Shown here one piece after another: positions 35,554-44,887 of a stretch of 64,000 nt of DNA. Location of the stretch: positions 1 through 64,000 of the forward strand of contig JBGSJV010000004.1 of NCBI GenBank assembly GCA_041741535.1, read 5' to 3'. The DNA comes from M30B19 sp041741535 (GTDB lineage Bacteria; Planctomycetota; Planctomycetia; Pirellulales; Pirellulaceae). The notes beneath the pieces were generated by a model. That model did not search any database. It saw nothing but the letters and a program-made list of their open reading frames with translations, and was not told the origin of the DNA. The position numbers were made by a program, and so were the translations under genes. Every line of letters starts with the position of its first letter. Position 1 is the stretch's first letter.

Positions 35554-37923
35554 ATGAGTTGGAATGGTGGACGATTGTGTTTGAGTGGCGTTGTGTTCGC
35601 GCTGGCTGTGATTTGCTCGATCGCTGGGATGCTACCACTGGCAATGGGGCAAGGTGTGCTGATTGACGAAAGCGGCGGGAGTACGGGTCGATTTTCGCTC
35701 CCGCGTCCGCGACAGATTCGGCCGAGTCCGCCGCAGGCGAGTTACGCGATTACGGAATTCTCTGTCAACGCGGCCGTCAACAATCAAATCGCGGTCACTC
35801 AGGTTACCCAAGTCTTCAAGAACACGGGGTCAACCCAACTTGAGGCTCGATTTGTTTTCCCACTTCCCTATGAGGGAGCGGTTGATCAAATGACGTTTTT
35901 GGTGGATGGTAAGGAGTACGCGGCCAAGCTGTTGCCCGCGGACGAGGCGCGGAAAATCTATCAAGGTTATCTTCAACGTAATCAGGACCCGGCATTGTTG
36001 CAGTGGGTTGGGACGGGAATGTTCCAGACCAGCGTCTTTCCGATCCCGGCCGGGGCGACTCGGACTGTTACCCTACAATATTCTCAGTTATTGCGTCGTG
36101 ATGGTAGTTTGACGGACTATTTATTCCCGTTATCGACGGCGCGATACACGTCAACGCCGATCGAAAAACTATCATTCCGGGTCTCGATTTCGGATCGTGA
36201 CGAAATCAAGAACGTTTATAGTCCAACGCATCAGGTAGAAATCAAACGCGATGATGCCAAAAACGTGACGTTGACTTCCATTCAAACGAATGCAGTACCT
36301 TCGACCGACTTTCGTGTGGTCTACGACTCCGCAGCCGGAACCATGTCGGCCAACCTGATGTCTGCATGGCCGGCTGACGAGGACCAAGGCTATTTCGTTT
36401 TGTTGGCGAGTCCAACTTTTGATGTGGCAGCGGTTCCTCCGCAGCAGAAAATGGTCCTGTTTGTTGTCGATCAAAGCGGGAGTATGAGTGGGGACAAAAT
36501 TGCCCAAGCGCGGGAGGCGGCCAAGTTTGTTCTACAGAATTTGCGGCCGGACGACATGTTCAACATTGTTTCCTATCACGGCACGGTGAATGTCATGTCG
36601 CCGGAGATGCTACGATTCGGTGACGAATCTAAATCCCAGGCATTGGGTTTCATTAATGGAATCAATGCGGGAGGCATGACCAATATTGATGAGGCGATGA
36701 AGCGAGCTTTGACCCAAATGACAGATACTTCGCTCCCAAGTTATGTCGTGTTCCTGACGGACGGGATGCCAACGGTCGGCGAACAAAACGAAATGAAGAT
36801 CGCGGCGAACTGCCGACAATGGAACACCGCCAAGGCTCGGATTATCTCGTTTGGAGTTGGGTTTGATGTCAACAGTCGCTTGTTGGATCGAATTTCGCGA
36901 GACAATCGCGGTCAGACGGAATATGTTCTCCCAAACGAGAACCTCGAGGCGTCTGTCGCTCGCTTGTATTCAAAAATTGCAGCCCCAGTGATTACGAACA
37001 TGACCATCCAATATGAAATGGAGGGACTCCAAGTAGAGGATGGACCCGTGGTAAATCGCTTATACCCTCAGGAGCACAGCGAACTTTATGCCGGCAGCCA
37101 ACTTGTGCTCGTCGGTCGTTATCACCAAGGTGGTCCGACGAAAATCAAAATCAAAGGTACGGTCGGGGCACAAGTTCAAGAATTTGAATTCGACTTGGAG
37201 CTGGCCAAACGCGGGGAGTCTCAGAAGTATCCTTTTGTTGGCAAACTGTGGGCCATGCGCCGAATTGGGGAGCTAATCGATCAAATTGACTTGGAGGGAA
37301 AACATGACGAGCTGGTCCAAGAGTTGGTTCAATTGTCATTGAAACATGGGATCATCACTCCTTATACGGCCTATCTGGCCGACGAAAACTCGTTCCAGTT
37401 GGCAGATGTAACGCGCCAACGGGCCGCGACAACCGCGAGCTTGGATCAATTGGCGGAGGTCTCCGGAGCGGAAGGTTTCGGCGGACGGAGTTTTAAACAG
37501 TCCAATAAACTGGCGGAAAATTTGCAAGGCATGCAGATGCGAAATGCGGCTCCAAGTGGGATCAGCGGAATGTCTGGACGCGTCACGGGTGGTGCGTCGG
37601 GACTGAGTGGTCCGCCGACAAGCAATTCGGCACTTCCAGCGGACGCCGCCGGCGAATCGAAGGTGCCCTCCGGTCCAACAGGACTGCGTCAAGCTGGGCA
37701 ATGGACGTTTTACAAACGGGGGCGGTTACTGATCGCGGAAAATGCAGTGGATGTGGATTTGGAAAAGAACAGCGAAAAGGTCAAAGTCATCAAGCGATTT
37801 TCCGAAGATTGGTTTGCGCTCGCGGCCGCAAATACGGAAGCAGAGAACGTGATCTTGGCGGAACAAGGAGAAGATGAGGAATTGGTTGTTCGATTGAGGA
37901 GTGTCGTCTATCGAATCCAATAG
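35554..37923 (+). CDS. Secreted VIT and von Willebrand A domain protein
   Basis: 789 aa. ATG 35554 is decided by AAGGAG 7 bases upstream; the frame is open further but without a signal. Signal peptide about 1-31 (GVVFALAVICSIAGMLPLAM, cleaved near MGQ). VIT domain at about 50-180 (YAITEFSVNAAVNNQIAVTQ, then VFPLPYEGAVDQMTF and YAAKLLPADEARKIYQGYL). vWA domain at about 300-470 with a complete MIDAS: DQSGSMSG, Thr in GGMTNIDEA and Asp in FLTDGMPT. The C-terminal 300 residues hold a Gly/Ser-rich spacer and a final beta domain. Inter-alpha-trypsin inhibitor heavy-chain-like proteins of this type are common in Planctomycetes; role in matrix or surface adhesion is inference. Confidence 0.9.
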   Translation: MSWNGGRLCLSGVVFALAVICSIAGMLPLAMGQGVLIDESGGSTGRFSLPRPRQIRPSPPQASYAITEFSVNAAVNNQIAVTQVTQVFKNTGSTQLEARFVFPLPYEGAVDQMTFLVDGKEYAAKLLPADEARKIYQGYLQRNQDPALLQWVGTGMFQTSVFPIPAGATRTVTLQYSQLLRRDGSLTDYLFPLSTARYTSTPIEKLSFRVSISDRDEIKNVYSPTHQVEIKRDDAKNVTLTSIQTNAVPSTDFRVVYDSAAGTMSANLMSAWPADEDQGYFVLLASPTFDVAAVPPQQKMVLFVVDQSGSMSGDKIAQAREAAKFVLQNLRPDDMFNIVSYHGTVNVMSPEMLRFGDESKSQALGFINGINAGGMTNIDEAMKRALTQMTDTSLPSYVVFLTDGMPTVGEQNEMKIAANCRQWNTAKARIISFGVGFDVNSRLLDRISRDNRGQTEYVLPNENLEASVARLYSKIAAPVITNMTIQYEMEGLQVEDGPVVNRLYPQEHSELYAGSQLVLVGRYHQGGPTKIKIKGTVGAQVQEFEFDLELAKRGESQKYPFVGKLWAMRRIGELIDQIDLEGKHDELVQELVQLSLKHGIITPYTAYLADENSFQLADVTRQRAATTASLDQLAEVSGAEGFGGRSFKQSNKLAENLQGMQMRNAAPSGISGMSGRVTGGASGLSGPPTSNSALPADAAGESKVPSGPTGLRQAGQWTFYKRGRLLIAENAVDVDLEKNSEKVKVIKRFSEDWFALAAANTEAENVILAEQGEDEELVVRLRSVVYRIQ

Positions 37924-37998
37924 TTCGTCGACGTTCCAGTCCAGAAGCGTGCTTTAAACTAAAAAACAACTGTTTAAACTCAAGAAAAATCCGTTTCT

Positions 37999-38017
37999 TC
38001 CCCCCGTCTTGGGGGGA
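37999..38017. repeat. G/C hairpin downstream of the vWA gene
   Basis: TCCCCCC / GGGGGGA perfect stem with loop GTCTT. No T-run after it, so it is at best a weak or Rho-assisted terminator between the vWA gene and the PEP-CTERM gene. Confidence 0.4.
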
Positions 38018-38159
38018 TGTTCGGCTTGGGTAGTTTCTTTGGAATTTTCGCGATTTACCGAACGATGAGTGTTGCAAACACATTGACGTTGAATTAGGGT
38101 AACAATTACGGCGATCTTTTTTCGCACCAAGACCATACTATGTGCAGGAGTGATTTGGC

Positions 38160-39980
38160 ATGTTTTTAAGAAGTTTTCCGCGTACAACCGCTGCGATCGT
38201 TTTCGCATTATTTGGTGCCGTATCATCACTTGTATCTGCGCAAATCACTCCACATTATTACGACAATAACGGAATTGCGTTGGGCATTGGATCGGCAGGG
38301 TCTGCCGGGGTTTGGGGCGAAACGATTGGAGTTGGTTCGGTTGCTAATTGGAACACCAGTTCGGCTGGCGGTGATCCCGGTTTGGGACTGATTGCTTGGC
38401 CAAACTTCATTGATGCCAGTGCCATTTTTAGTGGTACGGGGAACGTCGTTCGCGTCGACCGTGTTTCTACAGTACTTAGTGCGGGGATTGAAGTTCAATC
38501 GAGCGGTTATTTATTCCGAATCCCGACGACCAATGCTCGGACTTTTGTCGGTGAATGGACGTTAGGACTGGCTAGCGGCGTCAACGTGACTTTTGACGGT
38601 CGTAATGCGGACGGCTCCACTTCGTCGGCTGGCCGCGCCATGACAATTGATTCGGTTCGGCATCGGACGGGTGCTCCAGGATCCTCGTCGGTGACGTTAG
38701 AGACTTTTTCGTCTGGGTCCAATGTTTTTCAGGTCAACATTGCCAACAACGGAACTTTTGCAGTTCCTCTTACGATTACAGGAACCGGTGCCGCTAACTT
38801 GGTTGGTGTTTCCGCTGCCATAGTTGATGGAAGTGTGACTGGAAATGGATCGACATTGCATTTTGGTGCGACCAGCGGAAATAGCTTGACCATCAATGGC
38901 TCGGTGAACAACGGTGCCGGAAACGTGCAATTTGGGGTTGGTGGGACTGGTGGCGGAGATGGATTAGTCGTCTTGGGTAATGGGGCGAAGACTTGGCAGA
39001 ACACGATTATTAATTTGGGAGCAAACGGTATCGTTCGACTGAACGGTGCAAACGCGCTACCAACCGGCACAACCGTGATTTTTGATTCAAACTCAACCTT
39101 GGAGTTGAATGGATTAAATCGAACGATCGCTGGGTTGAGCTCTGGTGCGGCGAACGGCAATGTGCGAAATCAATCGGCGGTCGCCTCTACATTAACAATC
39201 AACGGCAGTGGTAGCACGACATTCTCCGGCTCCATTTCTAATGGAGTTGGCGGTGGCGCGTTATCTTTGGTTCGGTCCGGGAGCGGAAGTACAACACTTT
39301 CAGGGAACAACACCTATTCTGGCTCAACAACGGTTAGCGGTGGATCGTTGGTGATTGATGGAACTCATACCGGTGGTAGTTCGGTCAGCGTGACGGGCGG
39401 CGAACTGAAGGTGAATGGGTCCCTTACTGCAACTACGTTTGACGTCAGCGCTCCTGGGACGGTATCTGGTACAGGCGCGATCACATCCGCCGAAATTAAT
39501 GTTTCTGGAACGATTAGTCCTGGTTCGAGCATTGGCAACATGGCGGTAAACGGGAATTTGAATCTGAATGCCGGTTCGACCCTTGACTATGAGTTGCAAA
39601 CCAATGGTTTGGATGGAGACCTGATTCACATCGTCGGCAACTTAAACATTGCCAACGGAGCCTTTTTGACGGTATCCGATTTGAACGTCAACATTCCGGT
39701 CATTTCAGGCTCGAAATTGACCATGGTCAGCTATACCGGTAGTTGGAACGGCGGGCTGCTAACTTTGGGTGCAACACAGTTGGCAAACAACGACATTTTT
39801 ATGGTTTCCGGCCAAGAGTGGCAAATTCGGTATGATGACGGTGCTGGTGGTACAAATTTCGCCGCCAACCAAGCCGGCGCTAGCGGATTCTTAACCTTAA
39901 CAGCCGTTCCTGAACCTTCGGCGTTGCTGTTTGTTGGTTCGGTCTTGGGGTTGGGTTTCCTACGCCGACGTCGATCCTGA
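38160..39980 (+). CDS. PEP-CTERM protein with autotransporter-type repeats
   Basis: 606 aa. Ribosome site AGGAG 9 bases before ATG 38160. Signal peptide 1-27 (TAAIVFALFGAVSSLVSA). The body is Gly/Ser/Thr/Asn-rich beta-helix sequence with a passenger-associated repeat (GSGSTTLSGNNTYSGSTTVS near residue 375) and a similar weaker repeat near 355. The C-terminus is a textbook exosortase sorting signal: VPEPSALLFVGSVLGLGFL followed by basic RRRRS. Such proteins are cut and anchored or released by exosortase, usually with exopolysaccharide production; the Wzc-like and CapD-like genes come next. No exosortase gene is in the window. Cysteine-free. Confidence 0.92.
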   Translation: MFLRSFPRTTAAIVFALFGAVSSLVSAQITPHYYDNNGIALGIGSAGSAGVWGETIGVGSVANWNTSSAGGDPGLGLIAWPNFIDASAIFSGTGNVVRVDRVSTVLSAGIEVQSSGYLFRIPTTNARTFVGEWTLGLASGVNVTFDGRNADGSTSSAGRAMTIDSVRHRTGAPGSSSVTLETFSSGSNVFQVNIANNGTFAVPLTITGTGAANLVGVSAAIVDGSVTGNGSTLHFGATSGNSLTINGSVNNGAGNVQFGVGGTGGGDGLVVLGNGAKTWQNTIINLGANGIVRLNGANALPTGTTVIFDSNSTLELNGLNRTIAGLSSGAANGNVRNQSAVASTLTINGSGSTTFSGSISNGVGGGALSLVRSGSGSTTLSGNNTYSGSTTVSGGSLVIDGTHTGGSSVSVTGGELKVNGSLTATTFDVSAPGTVSGTGAITSAEINVSGTISPGSSIGNMAVNGNLNLNAGSTLDYELQTNGLDGDLIHIVGNLNIANGAFLTVSDLNVNIPVISGSKLTMVSYTGSWNGGLLTLGATQLANNDIFMVSGQEWQIRYDDGAGGTNFAANQAGASGFLTLTAVPEPSALLFVGSVLGLGFLRRRRS

Positions 39981-40010
39981 TTCGCGGTAACTTTATATAG
40001 ACAACGAATG

Positions 40011-40052
40011 ATCCCGGGTTAGCTAATTGAAGGCTTCCCGGGATGTTTTTTT
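40011..40052 (+). terminator. Rho-independent terminator after the PEP-CTERM gene
   Basis: ATCCCGGG (40011-40018) and CCCGGGAT (40037-40044) pair perfectly over a loop of 18, followed by G and T7 (40046-40052). It lies 30 bases after the stop. Confidence 0.85.
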
Positions 40053-40210
40053 GCCACGATTGAATTGGCGGAGCCCTTCATAGCGTCGGTCTTTTTGCGG
40101 ACGACAAGATTGAACGGTGGACCGACCGACCCCGATTTTATAATCGTTCCATTCGTCATAAATTGCCTGAATCATCGATAACAAACGTTGCTTCTCGCTA
40201 TTCTAGCGGT

Positions 40211-40270
40211 TGAGATTGAGGATTAGTACTAGAATCGGAGAGTCCGCGGCGTATAATGGACTCAATCTCA
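40211..40270. promoter_or_regulatory. Inverted 10-bp sites around a TATAAT box
   Basis: TGAGATTGAG at 40211-40220 and CTCAATCTCA at 40261-40270 are exact reverse complements, 40 bases apart. Between them lies TATAAT (40252-40257), about 97 bases before the Wzc-like start. No good -35 is present at 17 bases, which suits an activator-dependent promoter. Read as a candidate regulator site for the exopolysaccharide genes. Confidence 0.45.
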
Positions 40271-40353
40271 GGCCATGACGGGTTGGGGTGTGCAGGGTGA
40301 CGGCTGCGCAAACGGGGTATGTTCTAACCAAACACTTTCACGGGCAAGAAAAA

Positions 40354-42858
40354 ATGTCTATGTCGCAGCAACAGCTCCCGGAATCGGCACAGCCTTATGA
40401 CTCGCATTCGGGCGGGCAGCCAAACGGGTATGGCCCGAATTACGCGGTCGGGCGACTCGCGCCCAACGCTCAGCGGCCGATGGCTCCTTATAACCCACCC
40501 GCTTCGCCGATGGCGAATGGGCAGGGTGGTGGCGGTATGCCTGGCGGTCCAGCTGCCAACATGGCGGCCGTGGATATCATCGGTCCCATTCTGCGACGAA
40601 AGTTCCTGGTCGTACTTCTGGCCCTAATTGGCGGTGGCATCAGCCTTTTGGCTTATTCTGCGGCGCCGGTGATTTTTGGTTCGACGCTTCAACTTTTGAT
40701 TACTTCGCAAGCGCCGCCGACAGTGATTAACGGCGAGACGGTTGTGCAGAAAGTCTCGATTCTGCAACATCAAAAATTGTTGGGGAGCCAGATGATCCTG
40801 ACTCGCGCCATTGAAATTGGCTATCTGGACAAGTTGCCCACTTTCCAGGGTGATATCCCGGAGAAAATTGTCGGCAAAATCCAGAAGGACGTGCTGACGA
40901 TCACGGCTTCAAAGAAGGAAGATGACCAAACATTGGTTCTACAAACTCAAGGGCTTTTTCCGGAAGACTTGCCGATCATTCTCAACGCGATCGTACGGGC
41001 GTATCAAGAGGAAATTAGCCGCGACACGAAATCTTCCGGACAGGAGTCGGTTGAACTGATTACCAAGCTCCGCGATCAATTGGAAACTGAGAAACGCACG
41101 GACCAAACCAGTTACTTGGAGATTCTGGCCAAGTTGAATATGCCAAATGTCGAGCGTGCGGAAGGGCTTGTCAATCCATATACTGAAGAGATGCAGCGGG
41201 TTGGCAATATGCGAAATACGGCAGCTGGCGAGCTTCGCGATGTTGCCAATCGGCTTGATTTGACGCTACAAGCAATTGCGTCTCAAGATGCGACTCGCTT
41301 GACGCATTTGGTGACCGAAGCCAAGAAGTATCTGGGTGAGGCGGTCGAGACGATCGATACTCTAGAAGAGCGCCGAATTACCAATCACGAACTCGCTCGA
41401 CAAGTATTTACATTGGAGCGTGAGCTTAATGAGCTACTCGTTCAGCGTGAGTTGCGGAATCAAGCGATGGCAAAAAGTCATCCGCTCATCATTAGTCTCA
41501 ATCGCCGGATTCAATTTGCCCAGCAGCAACTGCAGGAAGCAAAATCAAAGTACACTTTGCAGGCTGGGACGGAAGTTACGACCCAAGACACAACCAAGAC
41601 GTTGGAACAGAAACTGGAACAACGAAACAAAACTTGGATTGACGTTTATCGCGTGGCCTTGGAATCGGACAAAAATCGGCTGACATTCAAGTTATCGCAG
41701 TTGGACGAGGAATTGGCCGAGATTGAAGAACAGGCTCGCGAAGTGGCTGGCGATTTTGCGCAGCTTAAAGTACTACAGAACCGGATTGTCGATAAGCAGT
41801 CGGAGATCGATCGAGTTCTAGCTCGGTTGGCTGAAATCAACGTCGTATCGAACAATTTCACGGACGTAAAGGTACGAGTCATTGACCCGGCGGGGCCCGG
41901 TGCACGAGTTGCTCCGAGTTTGTTGAAGTATTCGGCAATTGGTCTGTTTCTCGGTGGTTTGTTGGGCGTTGGCTTGGCGGTTTTGATCGACCGATCGGAC
42001 ATGACGTTCCGCAATCCTGGGGAGATTTTTGAACGCTTGAAGGTTCCGGTAATTTGCAAGTTGCCGGCGGCCAGAATTCCACGCAAGCAACAAACGGGCA
42101 AGGTTAATCCAGCGTTGACCTGTTTGCACAAACCAACCTCAAAGATGGCTGAAGCGGTGCGTGCGGCACGGACGTCACTGTTGTTTACTGCCCAAGCGGA
42201 TGGCTCAAAGGTGTTCTTGTTCACCTCGCCATCACCTAGTGATGGTAAGTCGACCGCGACGGGCAACTTGGCCATTTCCTTGGCACAAGCTGGCAAGAGA
42301 GTATTGTTGATTGATGCTGACTTCCGTCGCCCGCGTGTGCACACCTACTTTGGCGAAACCATTGAGCCAGGGATCATGCAGGTTGTGGCGGGAACGGAAG
42401 AGTTGGAGAACTGCCTGAAGAAGTCCGCCCAGGATGGTCTCTATTTATTGACATGTGGTGGACGCCCAAAGAATCCTGGCGAATTGGTGACCTCCGCCGA
42501 ATTTGGCAAATTGGTGTCGGAGTTACGAACGCAATTCGACATTATCTTGATCGACTCACCACCACTACTTCCGGTCGCTGACGCAGCGGTTATTTCTTCG
42601 TTAGTCGATGGGGTGTACCTCGTGATTCGGATTCGGAAGGGTATCGTCGTCACATCGGCCAAGTCCAAGGAAAAACTGGATATGGTCAATGCGAACTTGT
42701 TGGGCATCATTGTCAACGGCGTCGACGACAACCCGCATTATAACGAATACGGGTCGTATGGCTATGGTTATGGCTACGGCTACGGTTATGGCTACGGAAA
42801 TGGAAACTACTACGAGTCTCGCAATTCGCGGTACCAAGAGAAGATTGGGTCCAGTTAG
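40354..42858 (+). CDS. Wzc-like polysaccharide co-polymerase with tyrosine kinase domain
   Basis: 834 aa from ATG 40354. Controls chain length and export of exopolysaccharide. Pro/Gly-rich cytosolic start, first helix at about 85-108 (FLVVLLALIGGGISLLAY), a long periplasmic coiled-coil part (to about 515), second helix about 524-547 (IGLFLGGLLGVGLAVLI). BY-kinase domain: Walker A SPSPSDGKSTAT (about 627), A-prime LLIDADFRRPR, Walker B IILIDSPP. The tail is a tyrosine cluster, with GYG repeated seven times (nt 42758-42800) and more Tyr to the end, the expected autophosphorylation segment. The start is preceded by an AAG only. Confidence 0.92.
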   Translation: MSMSQQQLPESAQPYDSHSGGQPNGYGPNYAVGRLAPNAQRPMAPYNPPASPMANGQGGGGMPGGPAANMAAVDIIGPILRRKFLVVLLALIGGGISLLAYSAAPVIFGSTLQLLITSQAPPTVINGETVVQKVSILQHQKLLGSQMILTRAIEIGYLDKLPTFQGDIPEKIVGKIQKDVLTITASKKEDDQTLVLQTQGLFPEDLPIILNAIVRAYQEEISRDTKSSGQESVELITKLRDQLETEKRTDQTSYLEILAKLNMPNVERAEGLVNPYTEEMQRVGNMRNTAAGELRDVANRLDLTLQAIASQDATRLTHLVTEAKKYLGEAVETIDTLEERRITNHELARQVFTLERELNELLVQRELRNQAMAKSHPLIISLNRRIQFAQQQLQEAKSKYTLQAGTEVTTQDTTKTLEQKLEQRNKTWIDVYRVALESDKNRLTFKLSQLDEELAEIEEQAREVAGDFAQLKVLQNRIVDKQSEIDRVLARLAEINVVSNNFTDVKVRVIDPAGPGARVAPSLLKYSAIGLFLGGLLGVGLAVLIDRSDMTFRNPGEIFERLKVPVICKLPAARIPRKQQTGKVNPALTCLHKPTSKMAEAVRAARTSLLFTAQADGSKVFLFTSPSPSDGKSTATGNLAISLAQAGKRVLLIDADFRRPRVHTYFGETIEPGIMQVVAGTEELENCLKKSAQDGLYLLTCGGRPKNPGELVTSAEFGKLVSELRTQFDIILIDSPPLLPVADAAVISSLVDGVYLVIRIRKGIVVTSAKSKEKLDMVNANLLGIIVNGVDDNPHYNEYGSYGYGYGYGYGYGYGNGNYYESRNSRYQEKIGSS

Positions 42859-42860
42859 TC

Positions 42861-42888
42861 ACGTTCTGAAGCAGTAGCTTCAGAACGT
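42861..42888. repeat. Perfect 11-bp hairpin between the Wzc-like and CapD-like genes
   Basis: ACGTTCTGAAG (42861-42871), loop CAGTAG, CTTCAGAACGT (42878-42888). It starts 3 bases after the stop codon and ends 6 bases before the first possible start of the next gene. No T-run. It could shield or limit read-through translation of the downstream gene, or stabilise the mRNA. Confidence 0.7.
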
Positions 42889-42894
42889 CCGGGT

Positions 42895-44874
42895 TTGGAA
42901 ACGATTGAACGATTTTTTGTGAGCATCATTGTGGAACCGCGATACGGGATCTCCGACGCAAAATTTCCGGGATGGCTCTTAGCGATTCGCTTGCCACTCC
43001 TGGTGCTTGGCCATGCATTTCTGTTTGCGTGTGCGTATGTTGCTGCGTTTGGTCTTCGATTCGATTTTCAAATTTCGCAGGAATTTCAAAGCCTGATGTG
43101 GCGCACCCTGCCGCATGTGCTTGTGGTTCAGATTGCCGCGTTTTGGTCGTTCAATACCTATCACGGATGGTGGCGGTACGTCACCTTTCGCGACTTGTTA
43201 TCCTTCGTAGCACCCTTGCTCGCGACCGGCGTATTCTTGTGGGTTCTGGGGGTAATTGTCCCGGTCGCCAAGATTCCCAATTCGATCATCGCACTACATA
43301 TTTTGCTAAGTGGCGGGCTGATTGTCGCGGCTCGTTCCAGTTGGCGAATCTACGGGGAAGTTTCGCTGCGGATCCCGTTTCGCCGTCAAGGTCCCGTAAA
43401 AAGCCGAGCCTTGATGATAAGCAATCATCACGATACGCTCGTCTTGGCAAATCAAATCAATAGTCAAACACATTCGGCCACTCGAATCGTTGGCATTCTT
43501 TCGACCGAATCCTACCCACGCGGTGCGGTTCGAGCGGGAATTCCGATCGTAGGCAAACCGTCGGATGCTCCGTTGCTTAAAGACGACATGGACATCGACC
43601 AAGTTTGGTTGGTTGCTGGCTCGATACCGGGTCCACAGCTTTTAAAGCTCAAGATGACGTATGACGCTGCAGGCTTGAAGACCCTGGTTATTCCCGCTGC
43701 GACTGATCGTAGTCCGTCAGGAAGCTTCATTCCAGTCCGTGAAATCGACATCAACGATTTGCTGCAGCGGGATAGCATCAAATTGGACACATCGTTGATA
43801 AGTCGACAAATTGAAGGCCAGTGCATCATGGTCACGGGTGCTGGCGGTAGTATTGGCTCCGAGATCTGTCGCCAACTCCTTAAGTTCAAGCCTCGCCAAC
43901 TCCTGATGGTGGACCATCGCGAAAACAGTGTCTTCTTGATCCATACCGAGTTGTTGGCCCTGCAGTGTCTGGAGACACAACTTATCCCGGCGGTCGGTGA
44001 TATTTTGGACCTCTCGCGGATGCAAGCATTGTTCCGCGACTACCAGCCGACGTTTGTATATCATGCAGCGGCTCATAAGCATGTCGGGTTGATGGAAGAG
44101 AACCCTGGCCAAGCGGTGCAAAACAATATTCAAGGCACAAAGAACATTGCCGATTTGGCCGATCGTTTTGGAGTTGCCAAGTTCGTTCTTGTTTCGACAG
44201 ACAAAGCCGTCAATCCTACAAGCGTGATGGGTTGTACGAAGCAAATGGCCGAACGTTATGTTCTGTCGCTGGGCAGCCAATCGGCGACTCGATTTATCGC
44301 AGTCCGTTTCGGAAACGTGCTGGGATCCGCGGGCAGTGTTGTTCCAATATTTAAGGAACAAATTTCTCGTGGTGGTCCGATCACGATTACTGATCCAGAA
44401 ATGACGCGATACTTCATGACCATTCCGGAAGCCTCCCAACTTGTAATCCAGTCGGGCTGTATGGGCAGCGGAGGCGAGATTTTTGTATTGGACATGGGCG
44501 AGCCCGTAAAGATTGTGGAACTGGCTCGTAAGATGATTCGTTTGGCAGGATTACCAGAATCTGCCATTCAAATTCGCTTTACGGGTGCTCGACCGGGCGA
44601 AAAATTGTTCGAGGAATTGTACTTTGATGAAGAAACAATGATTCCTACGCCGCACGAAAAGGTATTTGCGGCCAAACATCGGACGTTGAATTTCGACGAA
44701 GTTAGCCGGGCAATTGAGGTGCTAATGTCTGGAATCCGTGATCCGGCCGACACAATCCGGCGCCGCCTGCAAGACGCTGTTCCCGAATACAAACCGTCGT
44801 TGGGTAACAACGTTCCGCATAATAATCCTGCCGACAAAGACGATTCCGATTCCGGTTTAGTCGTTTCCCATTAG
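42895..44874 (+). CDS. CapD/WbpM-like nucleotide-sugar 4,6-dehydratase, membrane-anchored
   Basis: 659 aa from TTG 42895; GTG 42919 in frame is an alternative, both lacking a clear ribosome site. Four N-terminal helices (about 28-50, 70-90, 105-125, 130-150), a CoA-binding-like domain, then the dehydratase: VTGAGGSIGSEIC (about 313), YHAAAHKHVGLME, and the catalytic SxxK-type triad STDKAV ... SVMGCTK, where Met stands in for the usual Tyr, as in WbpM. Acts on UDP-GlcNAc-type substrates to make precursors of modified amino sugars. Follows the Wzc-like gene and should supply that pathway. Confidence 0.92.
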   Translation: METIERFFVSIIVEPRYGISDAKFPGWLLAIRLPLLVLGHAFLFACAYVAAFGLRFDFQISQEFQSLMWRTLPHVLVVQIAAFWSFNTYHGWWRYVTFRDLLSFVAPLLATGVFLWVLGVIVPVAKIPNSIIALHILLSGGLIVAARSSWRIYGEVSLRIPFRRQGPVKSRALMISNHHDTLVLANQINSQTHSATRIVGILSTESYPRGAVRAGIPIVGKPSDAPLLKDDMDIDQVWLVAGSIPGPQLLKLKMTYDAAGLKTLVIPAATDRSPSGSFIPVREIDINDLLQRDSIKLDTSLISRQIEGQCIMVTGAGGSIGSEICRQLLKFKPRQLLMVDHRENSVFLIHTELLALQCLETQLIPAVGDILDLSRMQALFRDYQPTFVYHAAAHKHVGLMEENPGQAVQNNIQGTKNIADLADRFGVAKFVLVSTDKAVNPTSVMGCTKQMAERYVLSLGSQSATRFIAVRFGNVLGSAGSVVPIFKEQISRGGPITITDPEMTRYFMTIPEASQLVIQSGCMGSGGEIFVLDMGEPVKIVELARKMIRLAGLPESAIQIRFTGARPGEKLFEELYFDEETMIPTPHEKVFAAKHRTLNFDEVSRAIEVLMSGIRDPADTIRRRLQDAVPEYKPSLGNNVPHNNPADKDDSDSGLVVSH

Positions 44875-44887
44875 TGGACCAACTGCA

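Noticed and set aside
42758..42800. CRISPR-like or satellite repeat
   Set aside because: It is a codon repeat inside the kinase tail, in frame and encoding Gly-Tyr.
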